Positions 1 through 10,624 of a stretch of DNA of 64,000 bases are shown here, piece after piece. Location of the stretch: positions 46,539 through 110,538 of the forward strand of contig MPSQ01000003.1 of assembly GCA_003260355.1 (NCBI GenBank), read 5' to 3'. Each line of letters starts with the position of its first letter. Position 1 is the stretch's first letter. The DNA comes from SR1 bacterium human oral taxon HOT-345 (GTDB lineage: Bacteria; Patescibacteriota; Gracilibacteria; Absconditabacterales; Absconditicoccaceae). The notes under the pieces were generated by a model. It worked only from the letters and a program-made list of their open reading frames with translations. It was not told the origin of the DNA and did not search any database. The translations under genes were made by a program, and so were the position numbers.

Positions 1-2
1 TG

Positions 3-113
3 CAGAACGGGTCTCGTAAGGCGGAGTTTAAACATTCGCTAGCAGAAAGGATAAAGAAAGGGACAGATTGTGCGTGTATTAACGTGTATAACGAGGGAAT
101 CTATCTTCTATAG
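3..113 (+). CDS. 3' end of an unidentified gene cut by the window edge (tentative)
   Basis: Reading from base 3 there is an open frame of 36 codons ending in TAG, beginning QNGSRKAEFK and ending NEGIYLL. It is the only frame open through the first 100 bases. Too little is present to assign a family. It may be the C-terminus of a real upstream gene or a chance open frame. Bases 114-311 carry no gene I can support, only AT-rich sequence and one copy of the TCAGATTTTT word just upstream of the next start. Confidence 0.25.
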   Translation, partial: QNGSRKAEFKHSLAERIKKGTDCACINVYNEGIYLL

Positions 114-311
114 TGCCTTTATCATATCAAGGAGTATAGTATTTTGAAGAACGAAATCCAGAGAAAGTAAATGAAGTAAAAATTAGGGGCTGTTCCTCTT
201 GATTTTTCCTCTGGTTTTGCTATTACGAAGAGGGAAATAATTTTCACAAGTTTTTTTTGCGTAAAATAGAATGAAGTCAGATTTTTTATCTTTTTTATTG
301 GAGCTTTAGGA

Positions 312-2429
312 ATGAAACCGGTTTATAATTTGCTTGAATACCTTGATGCTGATAAGGTGTACACCTTTAGTGATGAACTTGATAATCAAATTGAAATCAA
401 AGTATATATTCAGATTCATAGTGAAAAGTTTGTGGAGTATCAGAAAGAGATTTTGCAAGAGTTTGTAGCTGATTTTACAGACAAAGCGAAGGATGTATCT
501 CTTTCTTCCAGTGATATTGAAATGATGCTTGAAGGACAGCTTCAACTCCTCAATACTAAGCTTCAATCTTTTGCGGATAAGCTCCGTGATGCTCCGAAAT
601 GCGACTTGAGAGGGTATGTGCAGCTGATCTTAGATAATAGCGTGAAGACCTGGATGATTGGGAAGACTACGCTTATGATTTTCCGTAATGATAAACTCTA
701 CTCTGTCCTAGAAAATTCATTCCAAGAACAGACTAACATTGATCAGTTTTCTGATTTTATTGGTGGGGAACTAGAAAGAGGAGATGTTTTTCTCTATGCT
801 GGGACGAAGCTTTCAGAAGTCTTGGATCAGAACGACTTTTCAGAGATGGAACAAGTACTTGCCAAAGAAAATGCAAATGCGATGCTCGATCATCTTGATG
901 ATCTCTTTGCTTCGAGAGTAGAAAAGAAAGGAATCTGATTTTTGGGAGTGTTCAGCATCACAGGGATTGATCTCTCTACGATTAAACCTAAAGGGAAGCT
1001 CTCTGCCGTGGCATCAAAATATACTTCTAAACTCGGCGGAAAGCTTGCATCAAAGGTTGGCTTGATGAAGCGAAAGAAACAGACCAGTCAACTCATTAGC
1101 GGGCATAAGTACTATCTTATGGTAGGGGTGCTTGTTGTTGCTATTCTTTTCCTTGGAGGTGCGGTCCTTTCTCAGCTAAAGTCTGCAAAGAAAGAAGAAG
1201 TGTATTTCAAGAATGCTAGTGGAAGTCAGGAACTCATTACTATTGATAGCATTAGAAATGATATCCTTGCATTCCAAGCTATGGATCCTTCCTCAGATGA
1301 GAAATCCCTTGAATATAACAGAATCTTAAGCAAGCTCAGTCTACTTGCTGAAAAGGGGCTTTGGGAAAAAGATGTGAAAGATCTCAAGAACATCATTGAT
1401 ACGAATTATCAGAAAGGCTTTAATGTGAGTTTGATTACAAATCTCTCTCAGTTTGATGATGAAGCAACCGGGAGAAAAACCAGAATCCTTACTTTTAATG
1501 ATGCGGAAAAGGCAAAGCTCGGGACTCCAATCAGTATTAATATTGGGGCAACGACAAATATCGGAGGAACCCAGGCCGCTCTCATTGGTGTAATAAATGA
1601 TGCTACAAGAGGAAATCTGATCGAATATAATGTTGGCTCTGCGATGAAAGACTGCGAATTGAGCTTGGGGACAAGAGGACTCTTTTGTTATGCTGAGAAT
1701 GGGGATTTATTCTTCGTGAACAAGCTTGGTGTTGAGCAAATGGAGGTCGTAGATGAAGACCGAGCTACGAAAAATATTGGGGGCATCTGAACTTATGGAA
1801 GAAATAACTTTTACCTCTTCCAGGCTAATCCAAATAACATTGGAGCAGCACTCCTTACTAGATATCGTAATCTCGCTGGATCTGAATCTAAATATCAGAA
1901 TGGAACAAACTATAGCATCTTGGCAGGTTCAGGGGCTTCACTTCCACAGCATCTTGGTGGCTTTGCTATTGATGGTAACTTCCTCGGTCGAGGTGGCGGG
2001 AAACTTTATCAATTCCGAAGAGCCTCAAATATCTGAACAGCATTGGATTACCGCGAGGTTCCGATCATTGGAGGAGATAAGGTTGGTTCGCTCTACTCAG
2101 ATAACGTAAAAATTATTGCTACGGATAGTTCTCCATTTATTTACCTCTTTGACAAAGATAATCAAACCTTTACCGTCTATGAATCAAGTCCTGTAAAGAC
2201 GAACGACAACTACAAGACGAACTTCAGACTTTATTATCTTTTTAGATTTAAGTTTAACTTGGCTGGGACAGAGAACCGTATTTTGGATGTAGCTGTTCCA
2301 GAAAGTACTGCAGATAGACCAGAACTCCATCTCCTCAGTAATGAAGGTGTAAATAAAATCAATCTCTACGATTTCATTGATAGTATCAAAAATAATAAGA
2401 ATCTGAAATCTGTGAACAATGCGTCATAA
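312..2429 (+). CDS. Unknown 705-aa single-pass membrane protein
   Basis: One continuous 705-codon frame is obtained only if the TGA codons at 936, 1788 and 2034 are read as glycine. The first ~210 residues are soluble. The segment around residues 150-180 (GDVFLYAGTKLSEVL) faintly resembles the C-terminal part of PP2C-type phosphatases, but I see no metal-binding aspartates and do not claim that activity. A transmembrane helix lies near residues 270-295 (YYLMVGVLVVAILFLGGAVL), preceded by a Lys/Arg-rich stretch, which suggests the N-terminal part is cytoplasmic and the ~400-residue C-terminal part is outside. That outer part has repeated short beta-like segments (IYLFDKDNQTFTVYESS; RPELHLLSNEG) that could form a propeller. 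It ends 30 bases before the next gene. No ribosome binding site is obvious. Function unknown. Confidence 0.75.
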
Positions 2430-2459
2430 CTCTTTTAGTTTCTTACCTTGAATATCCTC

Positions 2460-3476
2460 ATGAAAGGCATCAAATTCGGAGTCATCCTTCTGCTTTTGCT
2501 CCTTATTGGAGGAGGAATCTGCTGTAAACGAAGTGAACTCAAAGAATTTTTTATCGTGCATGCTCCGACACATGAGGAAGAAGTTCTTTCTGCCAGAGGG
2601 ATCGAAACTCCTCAGCAAATCTTTTCTGGGATCTCAATTAAAGCTATGGATGATCTTGGACTCACTGGCGAGGAAGCTGTGGATGCTTACTTGATGGCGA
2701 ATCTCCCGAGATGCCACTTCCCAGAGCTCAAAAAAAACAGTAAACCGATTGTCATCGACGAAGTAGTAAAGAACTGCAAGAAGATACAAAAGGTTGGTAG
2801 AGTCCCTGATGGATTAGGAGGGGCTTGTTATCCCTCCTTCGCTTATGATCGTGTCGGAGACAGGGTATTGGAGATGAACGCAAGAGAATGCATCTATGGC
2901 ATCAATCCTGCTGAATACCTCGCTCGCGGAGTCAATCCTAGCTACCTTTGCTTAGACCCGCAAACTCCTGAGAGAGATTGGGATGAGATTTGAGAACTCG
3001 CCCCTGAGGAGAGAGACGAACCAGATGGGAAGCCCTGAAAAGCTCCGTATTCTCTACTAGCACTCCAAAAAGCTTTGAAATCAGGACTCCTAAGCAAGGC
3101 TGTTCCTCCTTACTATAATACCCCTGGACTTTTTTGTGCAGAGAAGGATCCTGATTGCGAAACGACCTACGATATTGGCTCTCGAAGCGATACCCAAGGG
3201 AATTACTTCGTGGCTGGAGAGAGGACAGACCTGCCTGACAAGAAACTCTATGCTATCAATAATCAGCTTTACCTTCCTTGAGAAGGTTCTATAGGATTTA
3301 GCTCTGAGAATGGAGAACTTAGCGGGCAGCGAACCACTCCTTGGTTCTTTGGAGGAATAAAAGAAGGAAACCTGATCGTAAAGAGAATGATCGATATGAC
3401 GCCTAATGGGAAACTTATCCCTGGCGGTCGCATGGAAGCAAACTATAGTCTAGAAACTTGCGAGATTGATCTTTAA
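2460..3476 (+). CDS. Unknown exported or membrane-anchored protein
   Basis: A 338-aa protein when TGA at 2991, 3027 and 3279 is read as Gly. The N-terminus MKGIKFGVILLLLLLIGGGICC is a signal-anchor; the cysteines do not form a proper lipobox. The outer part is rich in cysteine (ANLPRCHF, VVKNCKK, LGGACYPSF, ARECIYG, SYLCLD, GLFCAEKDPDCETT, SLETCEIDL), suggesting disulfides in an exported protein. The C-terminus contains WFFGGIKEGNLIVKR. A similar pattern ([14 protein letters not shown]) appears in a decayed-looking stretch at the right edge of the window. It probably shares an operon with the 705-aa gene upstream (30-base gap) and is followed by a terminator. A TTG at 2448 is an alternative start; ATG is preferred. 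No family recognised. Confidence 0.7.
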
Positions 3477-3631
3477 AAATGCATTATCCGTATTTCCCCC
3501 GTCAAATAAAAAAAAGACCCTGAACAGCCTTCAGGATTTTTTTTAATTTTTCAGGAGTCCATAAACGCTCCATATTCTGCATTATTGAGTTTTGTCAATG
3601 CAATTGCCTTGATTTTTGTAATTGAAGTCAT
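3473..3631 (-). pseudogene. Possible relic of a DUF6261-like N-terminus
   Basis: The minus strand encodes 52 codons starting MTSITKIKAIALTKLNNAEY. The phrase LTKLNNAEYGAFMD is reminiscent of the conserved beginning of DUF6261-type proteins, which are much longer. After about 25 residues the similarity ends, and the frame runs through the terminator of the neighbouring gene to a TAA. I read it as the surviving 5' end of a decayed gene. The family guess is from memory and weak. Confidence 0.3.
3515..3548 (+). terminator. Rho-independent terminator
   Basis: The hairpin CCTGA (3519-3523) / TCAGG (3531-3535) is followed by a run of eight T and more T-rich sequence. It closes the two-gene operon at 312-3476. 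Confidence 0.6.
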
Positions 3632-3690
3632 CTTTTCATTCAATAAACAAATAAAAAAGCTATAAATTTTGAAGTTTCCGCTTTGTAATA

Positions 3691-3778
3691 GGGAAGCGGA
3701 GGGGTCCGCTTGTCCCAAAACGTCGTTTTTCTTGAAGCGGAGGGGTCCGCTCGTCCTAAAACGTCATTTTTCTTCAAG
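3691..3778. repeat. Two units of a 41-bp double-palindrome repeat
   Basis: Two near-identical units carry the palindromes AGCGGA-GGGG-TCCGCT and AAAACG-T-CGTTTT. The same unit occurs three times in the opposite orientation at 24924-25057. Open frames across it are by-products of the repeat. Confidence 0.8.
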
Positions 3779-3789
3779 CAATAATATCC

Positions 3790-3833
3790 ACCCGTCCTTG
3801 CGAGCGACCGAAGGGAGCGTGGCAATCCAGATT
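3790..3833. repeat. REP-like element (TTGCGAGCGACCGAAGGGAG...)
   Basis: The stretch contains TTGCGAGCGACCGAAGGGAG followed by CGTGGCAATCCAG. Short intergenic repeats with this GTCATTGCGAGCG...GGCAATCC layout are widespread in unrelated bacteria (Rickettsiales, Dehalococcoides and others, from memory). Only one copy is seen in this window, directly next to the 41-bp repeat pair. Confidence 0.5.
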
Positions 3834-3879
3834 GTTTTTCTGGTAGCTTACTTCATGCATTCTTCCCACAAGGAGAGCT

Positions 3880-4259
3880 CCTGCTTGTCATTTTCTTTCC
3901 TCTATACAAATAATCCTAGTTTTTCTTAAAGGTAAAACGACCACACCCTCCTAAAGAGATGGAAGCCTCTCCAAAACAACATTCAGGCTCTGTAGGCTTA
4001 CTTCTTATTAAAAGGGATTCTCCGGTTCCTGCGTAGAAACTCTGAAAGCTTTTGCAAGTAGGGAAGAACAAATGGCTGCAAGCAAAAAAAGGGAACAAAA
4101 TTTTTCATTTAAAAAATGAGCAAAGATATTTAGCAAGAAAGCAAAGAGAAGAGCAAACCGAGAAAACAAAGGAAATTATGAAAGAGGAAATCTCTTGCAT
4201 TTTGGAGGGGAAAAAACTACACTTCTTGGGTCAGATTTTTTTATCTTTTTTATAAAGAG
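3880..4259 (+). other. Gap before mraY with competing short frames
   Basis: Two overlapping lysine-rich frames exist: one from a TTG at 4052 to 4255 (67 codons), the other from an ATG at 4072 running past the mraY start. Neither resembles a known protein, and I cannot choose between coding and non-coding. A copy of TCAGATTTTT lies at 4231, 29 bases upstream of the mraY ATG. Confidence 0.3.
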
Positions 4260-5339
4260 ATGTTTGAAGGAGCATCGGTATTGGTTAAATTAAGCCAAAT
4301 CCTCTTTTATGCGCTAGTGAGTTTTGGGATTTCACTCTTGCTCTATCCTGCGTATATCAGGTTGCTTCAAAGAGTAAAAGCAGGAAAAACGATCCGCGAA
4401 AATGCGGCAACAGGAGAAAAGTCTGAGATCTTCAGCAAAATGCATGCCCACAAACAAGGCACACCAACCATGGGAGGAGGAATGTTTTTGATCGTGATGT
4501 TGGTGATGATTCTGGGGTCGTTTTTGCTCCAACATTTTGGATGGATCGGCAACTCGCTCTGGAATGCAAAAGAATCCTATATCATTTTGTTTGGATTTTT
4601 TAGTATGGGATTGATTGGGCTGGTTGACGACTTTCTCAACATCAAGAATTATGGGAAAGTGAAGGGATTGAGTGCGAGAGCGAAGTTGATTGGAATGGTG
4701 ATTTTCTCGGCTTGGATTTCCTATTGGTTTTATGTGAAGCTCGGGATTGATTATATCAATCTTTGGCCAATCGCATGAAAGATTGAAGTCTGAATTTTGT
4801 TTCCTATTTTGACTTTCATTGCGACGATCACGATCGTGAATGCAATCAACATTACTGACGGATTAGATGGCTTGGCTGGCGGCACGATGGCGATTATTTT
4901 GGTGAGTCTCGCAATTGTGACCTTTTTGAATGGAACCTATATTGCGACGACAGTAGTTTGCATTCTTGTTGCGGTTTTGGTTGCGTTTTTGTTTTTTAAT
5001 ATCAACCCGGCGAAAGTTTTTATGGGGGATAGTGGTGCGTTTGCACTCGGAGGGCTACTTGCCTCTCTGATCTATCTGCTCAATATGAGATTCTGAATTT
5101 TGATTCCTTTTTTGATTATTTTTGGGATTTTTATTGTCGAGCTTTGTTCGAGTTTTCTCCAGATTTTTTGGAAAAAGGTTTTTAAGAAAAAACTCTTTAC
5201 GGTAGCACCGTTCCATCATCTTTTGGAATACAAGGGAATGCATGAAACAACGATCGTTATGAAGACTCGACTGGTGCAAGCAATTCTCGCAATCGCTGGA
5301 GTATTATTGATTTTTGTAGAATCATCCTTGATGAAATAA
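4260..5339 (+). CDS. mraY: Phospho-N-acetylmuramoyl-pentapeptide transferase
   Basis: MraY transfers phospho-MurNAc-pentapeptide from UDP to undecaprenyl phosphate at the inner face of the membrane, making lipid I for peptidoglycan. The 359-aa length is normal for the family. Diagnostic motifs are present: KMHAHKQGTPTMGGG near residue 60, GLVDDFLNIKNYG near residue 125, the ITDGLDGLAGG loop near residue 200 and a polytopic hydrophobic profile. Three TGA codons (4776, 4791, 5094) fall between matching halves and must be sense: IA-G-KIEV-G-ILFPIL joins two transmembrane segments without loss. The gene stands alone, not in a dcw cluster, and its stop is 4 bases from the convergent virB4 stop. 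It implies the cell builds or finishes its own wall precursors. Confidence 0.95.
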
Positions 5340-5343
5340 GAAA

Positions 5344-7434
5344 TTATTCGCTTTTTTTAATATCGGTGGTAATAAAAGATTTTTCATAAGGGGAAGCTAA
5401 GATTTGGACGCCGACGTGCTGGTTTCCGACGAACATCAAACCTTCTCCGACTCCGACAGAAACTAGTCTTTGCTGTTCTGCTTCCGAAAGTCCGAGGAGC
5501 TGATTGAGTGATTTGATAGAAGTAACGGATTGTTTGAGGAGGATTTGCATTCCGGAGTTGGAAACGATTGGTTTTCCATACGGACTACGGATGAAGTCCT
5601 CAATATCCTGCGAGATGGTCGTGATTCCGAGTCAGTATTTTCTGGCTCTTTTGATAAGACCGAAGAGGAAGTTTGCAGAAATATCGTTTTGAAGCATAAT
5701 CCACGCTTCATCACAGACGAGAAGTCTCTGCTTTTTGACCGATCTCACCTTGGACCAAATAAAATTAAGCACATTAAACATCGCAGGGGTTTTCAGAGCT
5801 TCTTCCACATCACGGATACTAAAGACCGTAAGCGCATTATTGATGTCAATATTCGTGTAATTGTTGAAGAGTTTTCCGAAGGTTCCAGTTACATATTTAC
5901 TGAGCTTAAGTGCGATTTGCTCTCCTCCCTGCATTCCATTCAAGACATTCATCAGATCTTCCATCAGCGGAGGAAGTTTCCCCGTGTAGTCGTCCATTTC
6001 AAACGTGAAGCCTTTCAAGGCGTAAGTATTTTGGAGCGCTTTATCAAGGAGAGCTTCCTCTTCTGGACTAAGTTTTCAAACCAAAATCTGAATCAAGCCC
6101 ACGAGATTCATAATCTGCGAACGAAGCAAATCTCCCTTTCCATACTCCACATCTTCAATCATCGGTGGCATATCAAAAGGATTGAGAAACTGCTGAGAAG
6201 AAGTTGCAATATTCACATAGGTTCCGCCTACTCTTTCACAAAGCGCTTGATATTCGTTTTCAGGATCAATCACAATAATATCTACTCCATTGAGCAAATA
6301 CCTGAGAATCTCTAGCTTCACCGTAAAAGATTTACCGGCACCAGAAGTCGCCAAAATCACACTATTCATATTTGGCAGTTTGGAGTTGAAACGGTCAAAA
6401 ATCACAAGTCCTCCGGTATGAGCATTGACTCCGTACAGGATTCAGGTTTTGGTAATAAGATCACTAGAAATAAAAGGAAAGCTGGCTGCCAACGAAGAAG
6501 TCACCGCACTACGAACGATTCCCATATCATCAAGGCAGATCGGTAAATTCGCTGTAAATCCATTATCCATCCTATGAATCGCGTTCTTGACTCTGATTCC
6601 ATAACCGGAGATTTTCTGCTCAAATTTTTTCCCGGTTTCTCTGAGTTTTTCCTCGTTGTGATCGTAAATGGTGGTATAATTTCAGAGTTCAAAGTATCTT
6701 TCCTCTTTGGTCGTCAGTTTTTCTCTGATCATCTCTACATCACGGTATTGCTGTTCAATTTCCTTGTCAATCGTAATTCCCTTCTGCATCGCATCAGAAA
6801 GCTCGGCTTTGAGCTGGGTGGATTTTTGCTTAAGCATAGACTGGATCGCCGAATCATCCTCAGGATAGAGGTAGAAACTCATATCTCGCTTGGCATGCAT
6901 GCTCATAATATCCCTCGTCCAGAGTGCATCAATATAACTCGGATATTCCTGAGTATAATAGCATTTTCCGAGGATTCCAGATACATTAAACTGCTGCATC
7001 GTAAACTCTCGGTAGGACGGTGCAATATGTGATTTATAATCAGAAAGTAAAGCTGAATAACGATTATCAACCTCTTTGATATATTGTCTGAGCTCGGAAG
7101 TCAGCTTTTTGTCGCTATATTCCGCATCTGGAAGCTGTAAAAGTTGCTTCACCTGATCTGCGAGAGCGAGCTGTTTGTCGGTTTGAGGCTGTTCTTCGGT
7201 TGGGAGTTCAGGTTTTTTGGCTGTTTCTGAAGCTTCTCAAGGCTTTTTTGGAGCTGGAGCAAGTCCGAGTTTCTGAAGTAAGGAATCCATCCATGCCATC
7301 GAGTTTTTTTTCTCGGGTTTTGGTGCTTCTCCTGAAGATTGCGGTGTGTTTTTTGGGAGAACTACAAAACCTCCATTCGGAACTATGGTAGTGTAATTAG
7401 TATCATAGACAATGTTTTGTAGCTTCTCAAGCAT
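5344..7434 (-). CDS. virB4: VirB4/TraC-family type IV secretion ATPase
   Basis: A 696-aa protein once several in-frame TGA are read as Gly. The C-terminal half is a typical VirB4-type P-loop ATPase: Walker A ATSGAGKSFTVK near residue 355, IDPENEYQALCERVGG after it, Walker B RLLVCDEAWIML and a later GLGITTISQDIEDF. The first ~100 residues are proline/lysine-rich and probably disordered, followed by a helical N-terminal domain. VirB4 energises assembly and transport of type IV secretion or conjugation-like systems at the inner membrane. VirB6/TrbL-like proteins lie 41 kb away on the other strand, so the T4SS genes are scattered here. It has its own promoter at 7475-7502 and converges on mraY. 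Confidence 0.92.
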
Positions 7435-7474
7435 TAATTCCTGGATTATCTTTTAATGGTAAAATTCATCTCTA

Positions 7475-7502
7475 AGTATAAGCAAAAAAGCTCATTTTTC
7501 AA
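7475..7502 (-). promoter_or_regulatory. Sigma70-type promoter of virB4
   Basis: On the minus strand TTGAAA, a 16-base spacer and TATACT sit about 40 bases upstream of the virB4 ATG. Confidence 0.6.
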
Positions 7503-7551
7503 AAACTGGGGTAATTTCTTGTGGAAAAGCTACTTGACTAAATGCAAAAAA

Positions 7552-7580
7552 ACAAAAAAGACGAGGAATTGTCTCTCGCC
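7552..7580 (-). terminator. Terminator after the Xer gene
   Basis: Minus-strand stem GGCGAG / CTCGTC (one G-T pair) with an 8-base loop is followed by six T, 31 bases after the recombinase stop. Confidence 0.6.
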
Positions 7581-7611
7581 CTTTACGGAATGAAAAGTCT
7601 GATTTTAGATC

Positions 7612-8592
7612 TTATTCTTCCAATAAATCATGAACTCCTTTGAGGAAATGATCATCTACGTGGGTATAGATCTGAGTTGTTTGAATAGAAGAATGCCCAA
7701 GCAGTGTTTGAACGGATCTAATATCGGCTCCTTTCTTGAGCAACGTAGTGGCAAAAGAATGTCTCAGCGTATGAGGCGTGACTTTCTTTTCGATTCCAGA
7801 AAGTTTGGCATAATTTTTGACTAATGCCTCTACTGCATTTCTGGAAAGCTGTTTTCCATAGCTATTTTTGGAAAGGCTGATAATGAGTGGTTCATAGGTA
7901 TCAGTTCTCAAGTTTAAGTAGGTATATAGTTTTTCCATCGCAAAAGAGGTTAAAAAAACAGACCTTACCTTGGAACCTTTTCCTCTGATTGCGAATTGCT
8001 TTTCTCAGAGAATGAGCTGACTCTTTTTGAGGCTTATTAATTCTGAGACTCTCAATCCTGTCCCATAAAGAATATGGAGAATCAATTCATCTCTTGCCTT
8101 TTGCAGTTCTGAAGTCGCGAAATGAATTGGTGCGCTCAGAATTTTATCTATTTCATTTTCCAGTAAAAAACTTACCTCTCTCTGTGGTATTTTTGAAAGT
8201 TCTATTTTGTCTGGACTGAGGCAATCAATATCATTTTTGAGGAGAAACCTTAAGAACGATCTCAAGGCAATGATATGATAATTAACGGTCTTTTTTGCAA
8301 GTCCTAAATTATTAAGTGCCATTCTAAACTGTAAAATGTCTATCGCTTTTATCTTGTCTACCTCAGGATCTCAGAGAAATTCAACAGCTCTTTGGAGCCA
8401 TAAGCGGTAATTCACTATTGTTTTTGGGCTTACATTCTTAGTATGTTCCAGATAATCAAGAAATGTCGTCAGTAACGCAGACATCTTGTATAGTCCTTTT
8501 TTTGGAGTTTCAGAAAAAGAAGGTTTTGGCCCCTCTTTTTTCTGATGATATCCAGTCCATGAAGAACTTGTGATAAAGTTTTTGTTAGCCAT
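7612..8592 (-). CDS. Tyrosine recombinase, XerC/XerD-like
   Basis: 326 aa. Site-specific recombinase of the phage-integrase family. An N-terminal SAM-like core-binding domain ([19 protein letters not shown], residues ~40-120) is followed by the catalytic domain. Catalytic residues are visible: Arg in GTGLRVSEL, Lys in [19 protein letters not shown] (His-x-x-Arg), LGHSS and the nucleophile Tyr in TQIYTHV. Two TGA codons (8373 and 8005) lie inside the conserved fold and are glycine. A ~37-residue N-terminal extension precedes the usual start; the ATG at 8592 is used because it overlaps the upstream stop by 8 bases, as in coupled genes. With no phage genes nearby, a chromosome-dimer-resolving role is plausible, but an integrase of a lost element cannot be excluded. 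Confidence 0.92.
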
Positions 8593-10534
8593 TTGTTGCT
8601 TTAGTTAAATAGTCATCAAGCTGGGATTTTAATTCTGACCATGTAGATATATCAATATTTTCACCATTTGCAAGCCTATCCAAGATTTTTTCAGACTCTT
8701 TTTCTACTGCTAATCCATACTTGATCATTGTTCTTTTATTTTGAGCTTCTCACATCTCCCTTACTTCCTTTCCTTTTCTCTGAAATTCCATTACCTCTTG
8801 CTTAAGAATGTCATTATTATTAACAGGACCTACGAGATTCTCTATTGCTCCAAGTCCATCTGCATTGTTTACTCCTGAAGCAGCTGCGTTCCCCGTTGAA
8901 GGATTTGTTGTGGTAGATGGAGTATTTGTTTGAGAGAGATCAATAGTTTGGATAGCGTCTTCATTATCATCGTCAAAGGTTCCGGAAACAGAAACAGGAT
9001 CTGTTTGCTGAATCTCTCCATCATCTAAAGTCTGCATTTCTCCTGTTAAAAGAGGATTTCCTGGTGCTGCGTTGTGTTCCTCTCCTGTTCATAAACTCAT
9101 CTCTCCTTGTGGAGCGCTGAGAGAAAACAGGTCTGGATATCTAATATAAGCAATTACCCCTGTAGCGATTACTATTACGGCTCCAAATACTACTCCAAGC
9201 ATTTTCTTTAGAGGTAAGTTGGTAGTTGTTAGCTTTGGAGTTTGCGATGAAGCTGTGAGAGGTGCTATCTGGGGAGGAAGCTGGGCAGATAACATATCCA
9301 GATTTAGTGATTGAGCTTGAGGATCAGATGCTAGACTTTCCTGAGAAGGAGTCTGTAAGGTTTCATTCAGTGCTCCAGTTTCTGACATAGGAGAAAGTGT
9401 AGGTGCCTGAGTAGGTTGCTGCTGCGCCTGAAGAGTTTCTTTCATTGCGGTAAAAGGATCAACAGCAGTATCTGAAGTAGAATTAGAAACATCTTGAGGC
9501 GATTGGGCTAGCATCTCATCAAGATTAAGCAAATTTCCATCTCCTGCTGGTACAGATAGGGATGAAGGCATTTCTGTTGGCTGCTCCTGCTGGATTGGCT
9601 GATTTTCAGCGGATTGGCCGCTCGTCATAAATGGTTCAGAAGGTTGAGTGTTAGCTTCACTTTCAGGAGATGCGTCCATAAACATCTGTGAAGGAGCGTC
9701 TTGATTAACTTCTTCTGGGACACTTTCATTTGCCGTAGGTAAGGCATCTTCAAGAAATACTGCCTCATCTTTAGCTTCTGATATTTCATTTGGTGAGAGG
9801 GTTTCTGTTGAAGGAATTGCATCAGTAAGAGAAATGTTTTCTTCTCCTTGCAAATCTGACTGGAAAGAGCTTTCTTGATCTACCGGAGCAACATCCTGTC
9901 ACGTAGCGGAAAACATACTTCCAGCTTCTTCTGGAGAAGTCTGCTCTTGTGCGGTTGTTTGTGATAGGTCATCTTGTAAAAATTCATTCGTAGGGAAATC
10001 TGACTCTGATGAAGGCACTGTTTCTTCCTGTAAAGGCTCTTCTGACATCATCAATGGAACCTCTTGGTCAGAAGGAGCTTCTTCGAGTAAAAAGTCAGTA
10101 TTATTTTCTGGTGATACCATCTCACTACTTTCTGGATTTTGTTGCTGATTTTCAACTCCTACAAAAGGAGTAGATTCTTCATTTAAAAAACCATCGCTAA
10201 CCTCCTGACTTGGCATAGGGTCTGCAGGAGGTGTTTCGTCTTGGGCGTTAAGGCTCGGCATCTCGGAAACATTCGTATTTTGAAGAAGTTCCGTGGATGA
10301 CTGATCCTGTGCACTCTCTACAACTGGAGTTGGTGTCTGCTCTGCATAGGTATCAGGTAGATCTAAAGAAAAATCAAAAGACTGATCTCATCCTACATTT
10401 TCAGAAGAAAACTGCGTAGAAGGAGCTTCCTGTGGTATTTCTTGCGTTATACCAAGATCAAAATCGTCGTTTTGAACTGGAGGTTGAGCTACTGCTGGGG
10501 ATTGTGGAGTCATGGTTGAATCCGTAGTTGGCAT
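8585..10534 (-). CDS. Long low-complexity acidic membrane protein, unknown
   Basis: 649 aa with TGA read as Gly. Residues 1 to ~430 are almost entirely Glu, Gln, Ser, Pro, Thr and Asp with short hydrophobic spacers (for example FLLEEAPSDQEVPLMMSEEP, NLLNLDEMLAQSPQD), which predicts disorder. One transmembrane helix follows near residue 450 (MLGVVFGAVIVIATGVIAYI), then a ~170-residue tail that ends in a more ordered helical segment (LDRLANGENIDISTWSELKS). The last codons overlap the Xer start, so the two are co-translated. A promoter with perfect TATAAT lies just upstream. The repeated LL/FL spacers may be short binding motifs. Function unknown. Confidence 0.8.
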
Positions 10535-10569
10535 TTTTATACACTGAATGAATAAAATTTTCATTTCCC

Positions 10570-10598
10570 ATTATAGCGACGAAACAAAAAAAATGCAA
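10570..10598 (-). promoter_or_regulatory. Promoter of the low-complexity protein/xer operon
   Basis: Minus strand TTGCAT, 17-base spacer, TATAAT, then about 30 bases to the ATG at 10534. It overlaps the T-run of the tRNA terminator. Confidence 0.6.
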
Positions 10599-10606
10599 AT
10601 TTTTGC
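10583..10606 (-). terminator. Terminator of the CCG tRNA
   Basis: Minus strand TGCAAA / TTTGCA hairpin followed by eight T, about 20 bases after the tRNA 3' end. Confidence 0.5.
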
Positions 10607-10624
10607 ACTTTTTATTATGATGAT

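Noticed and set aside
4776..4778. Selenocysteine at TGA codons
   Set aside because: TGA is far too frequent, lies at Gly positions, and no SECIS-like elements are evident.
5530..6315. A 261-codon plus-strand frame
   Set aside because: It is antisense to the conserved VirB4 ATPase domain and has no family resemblance.
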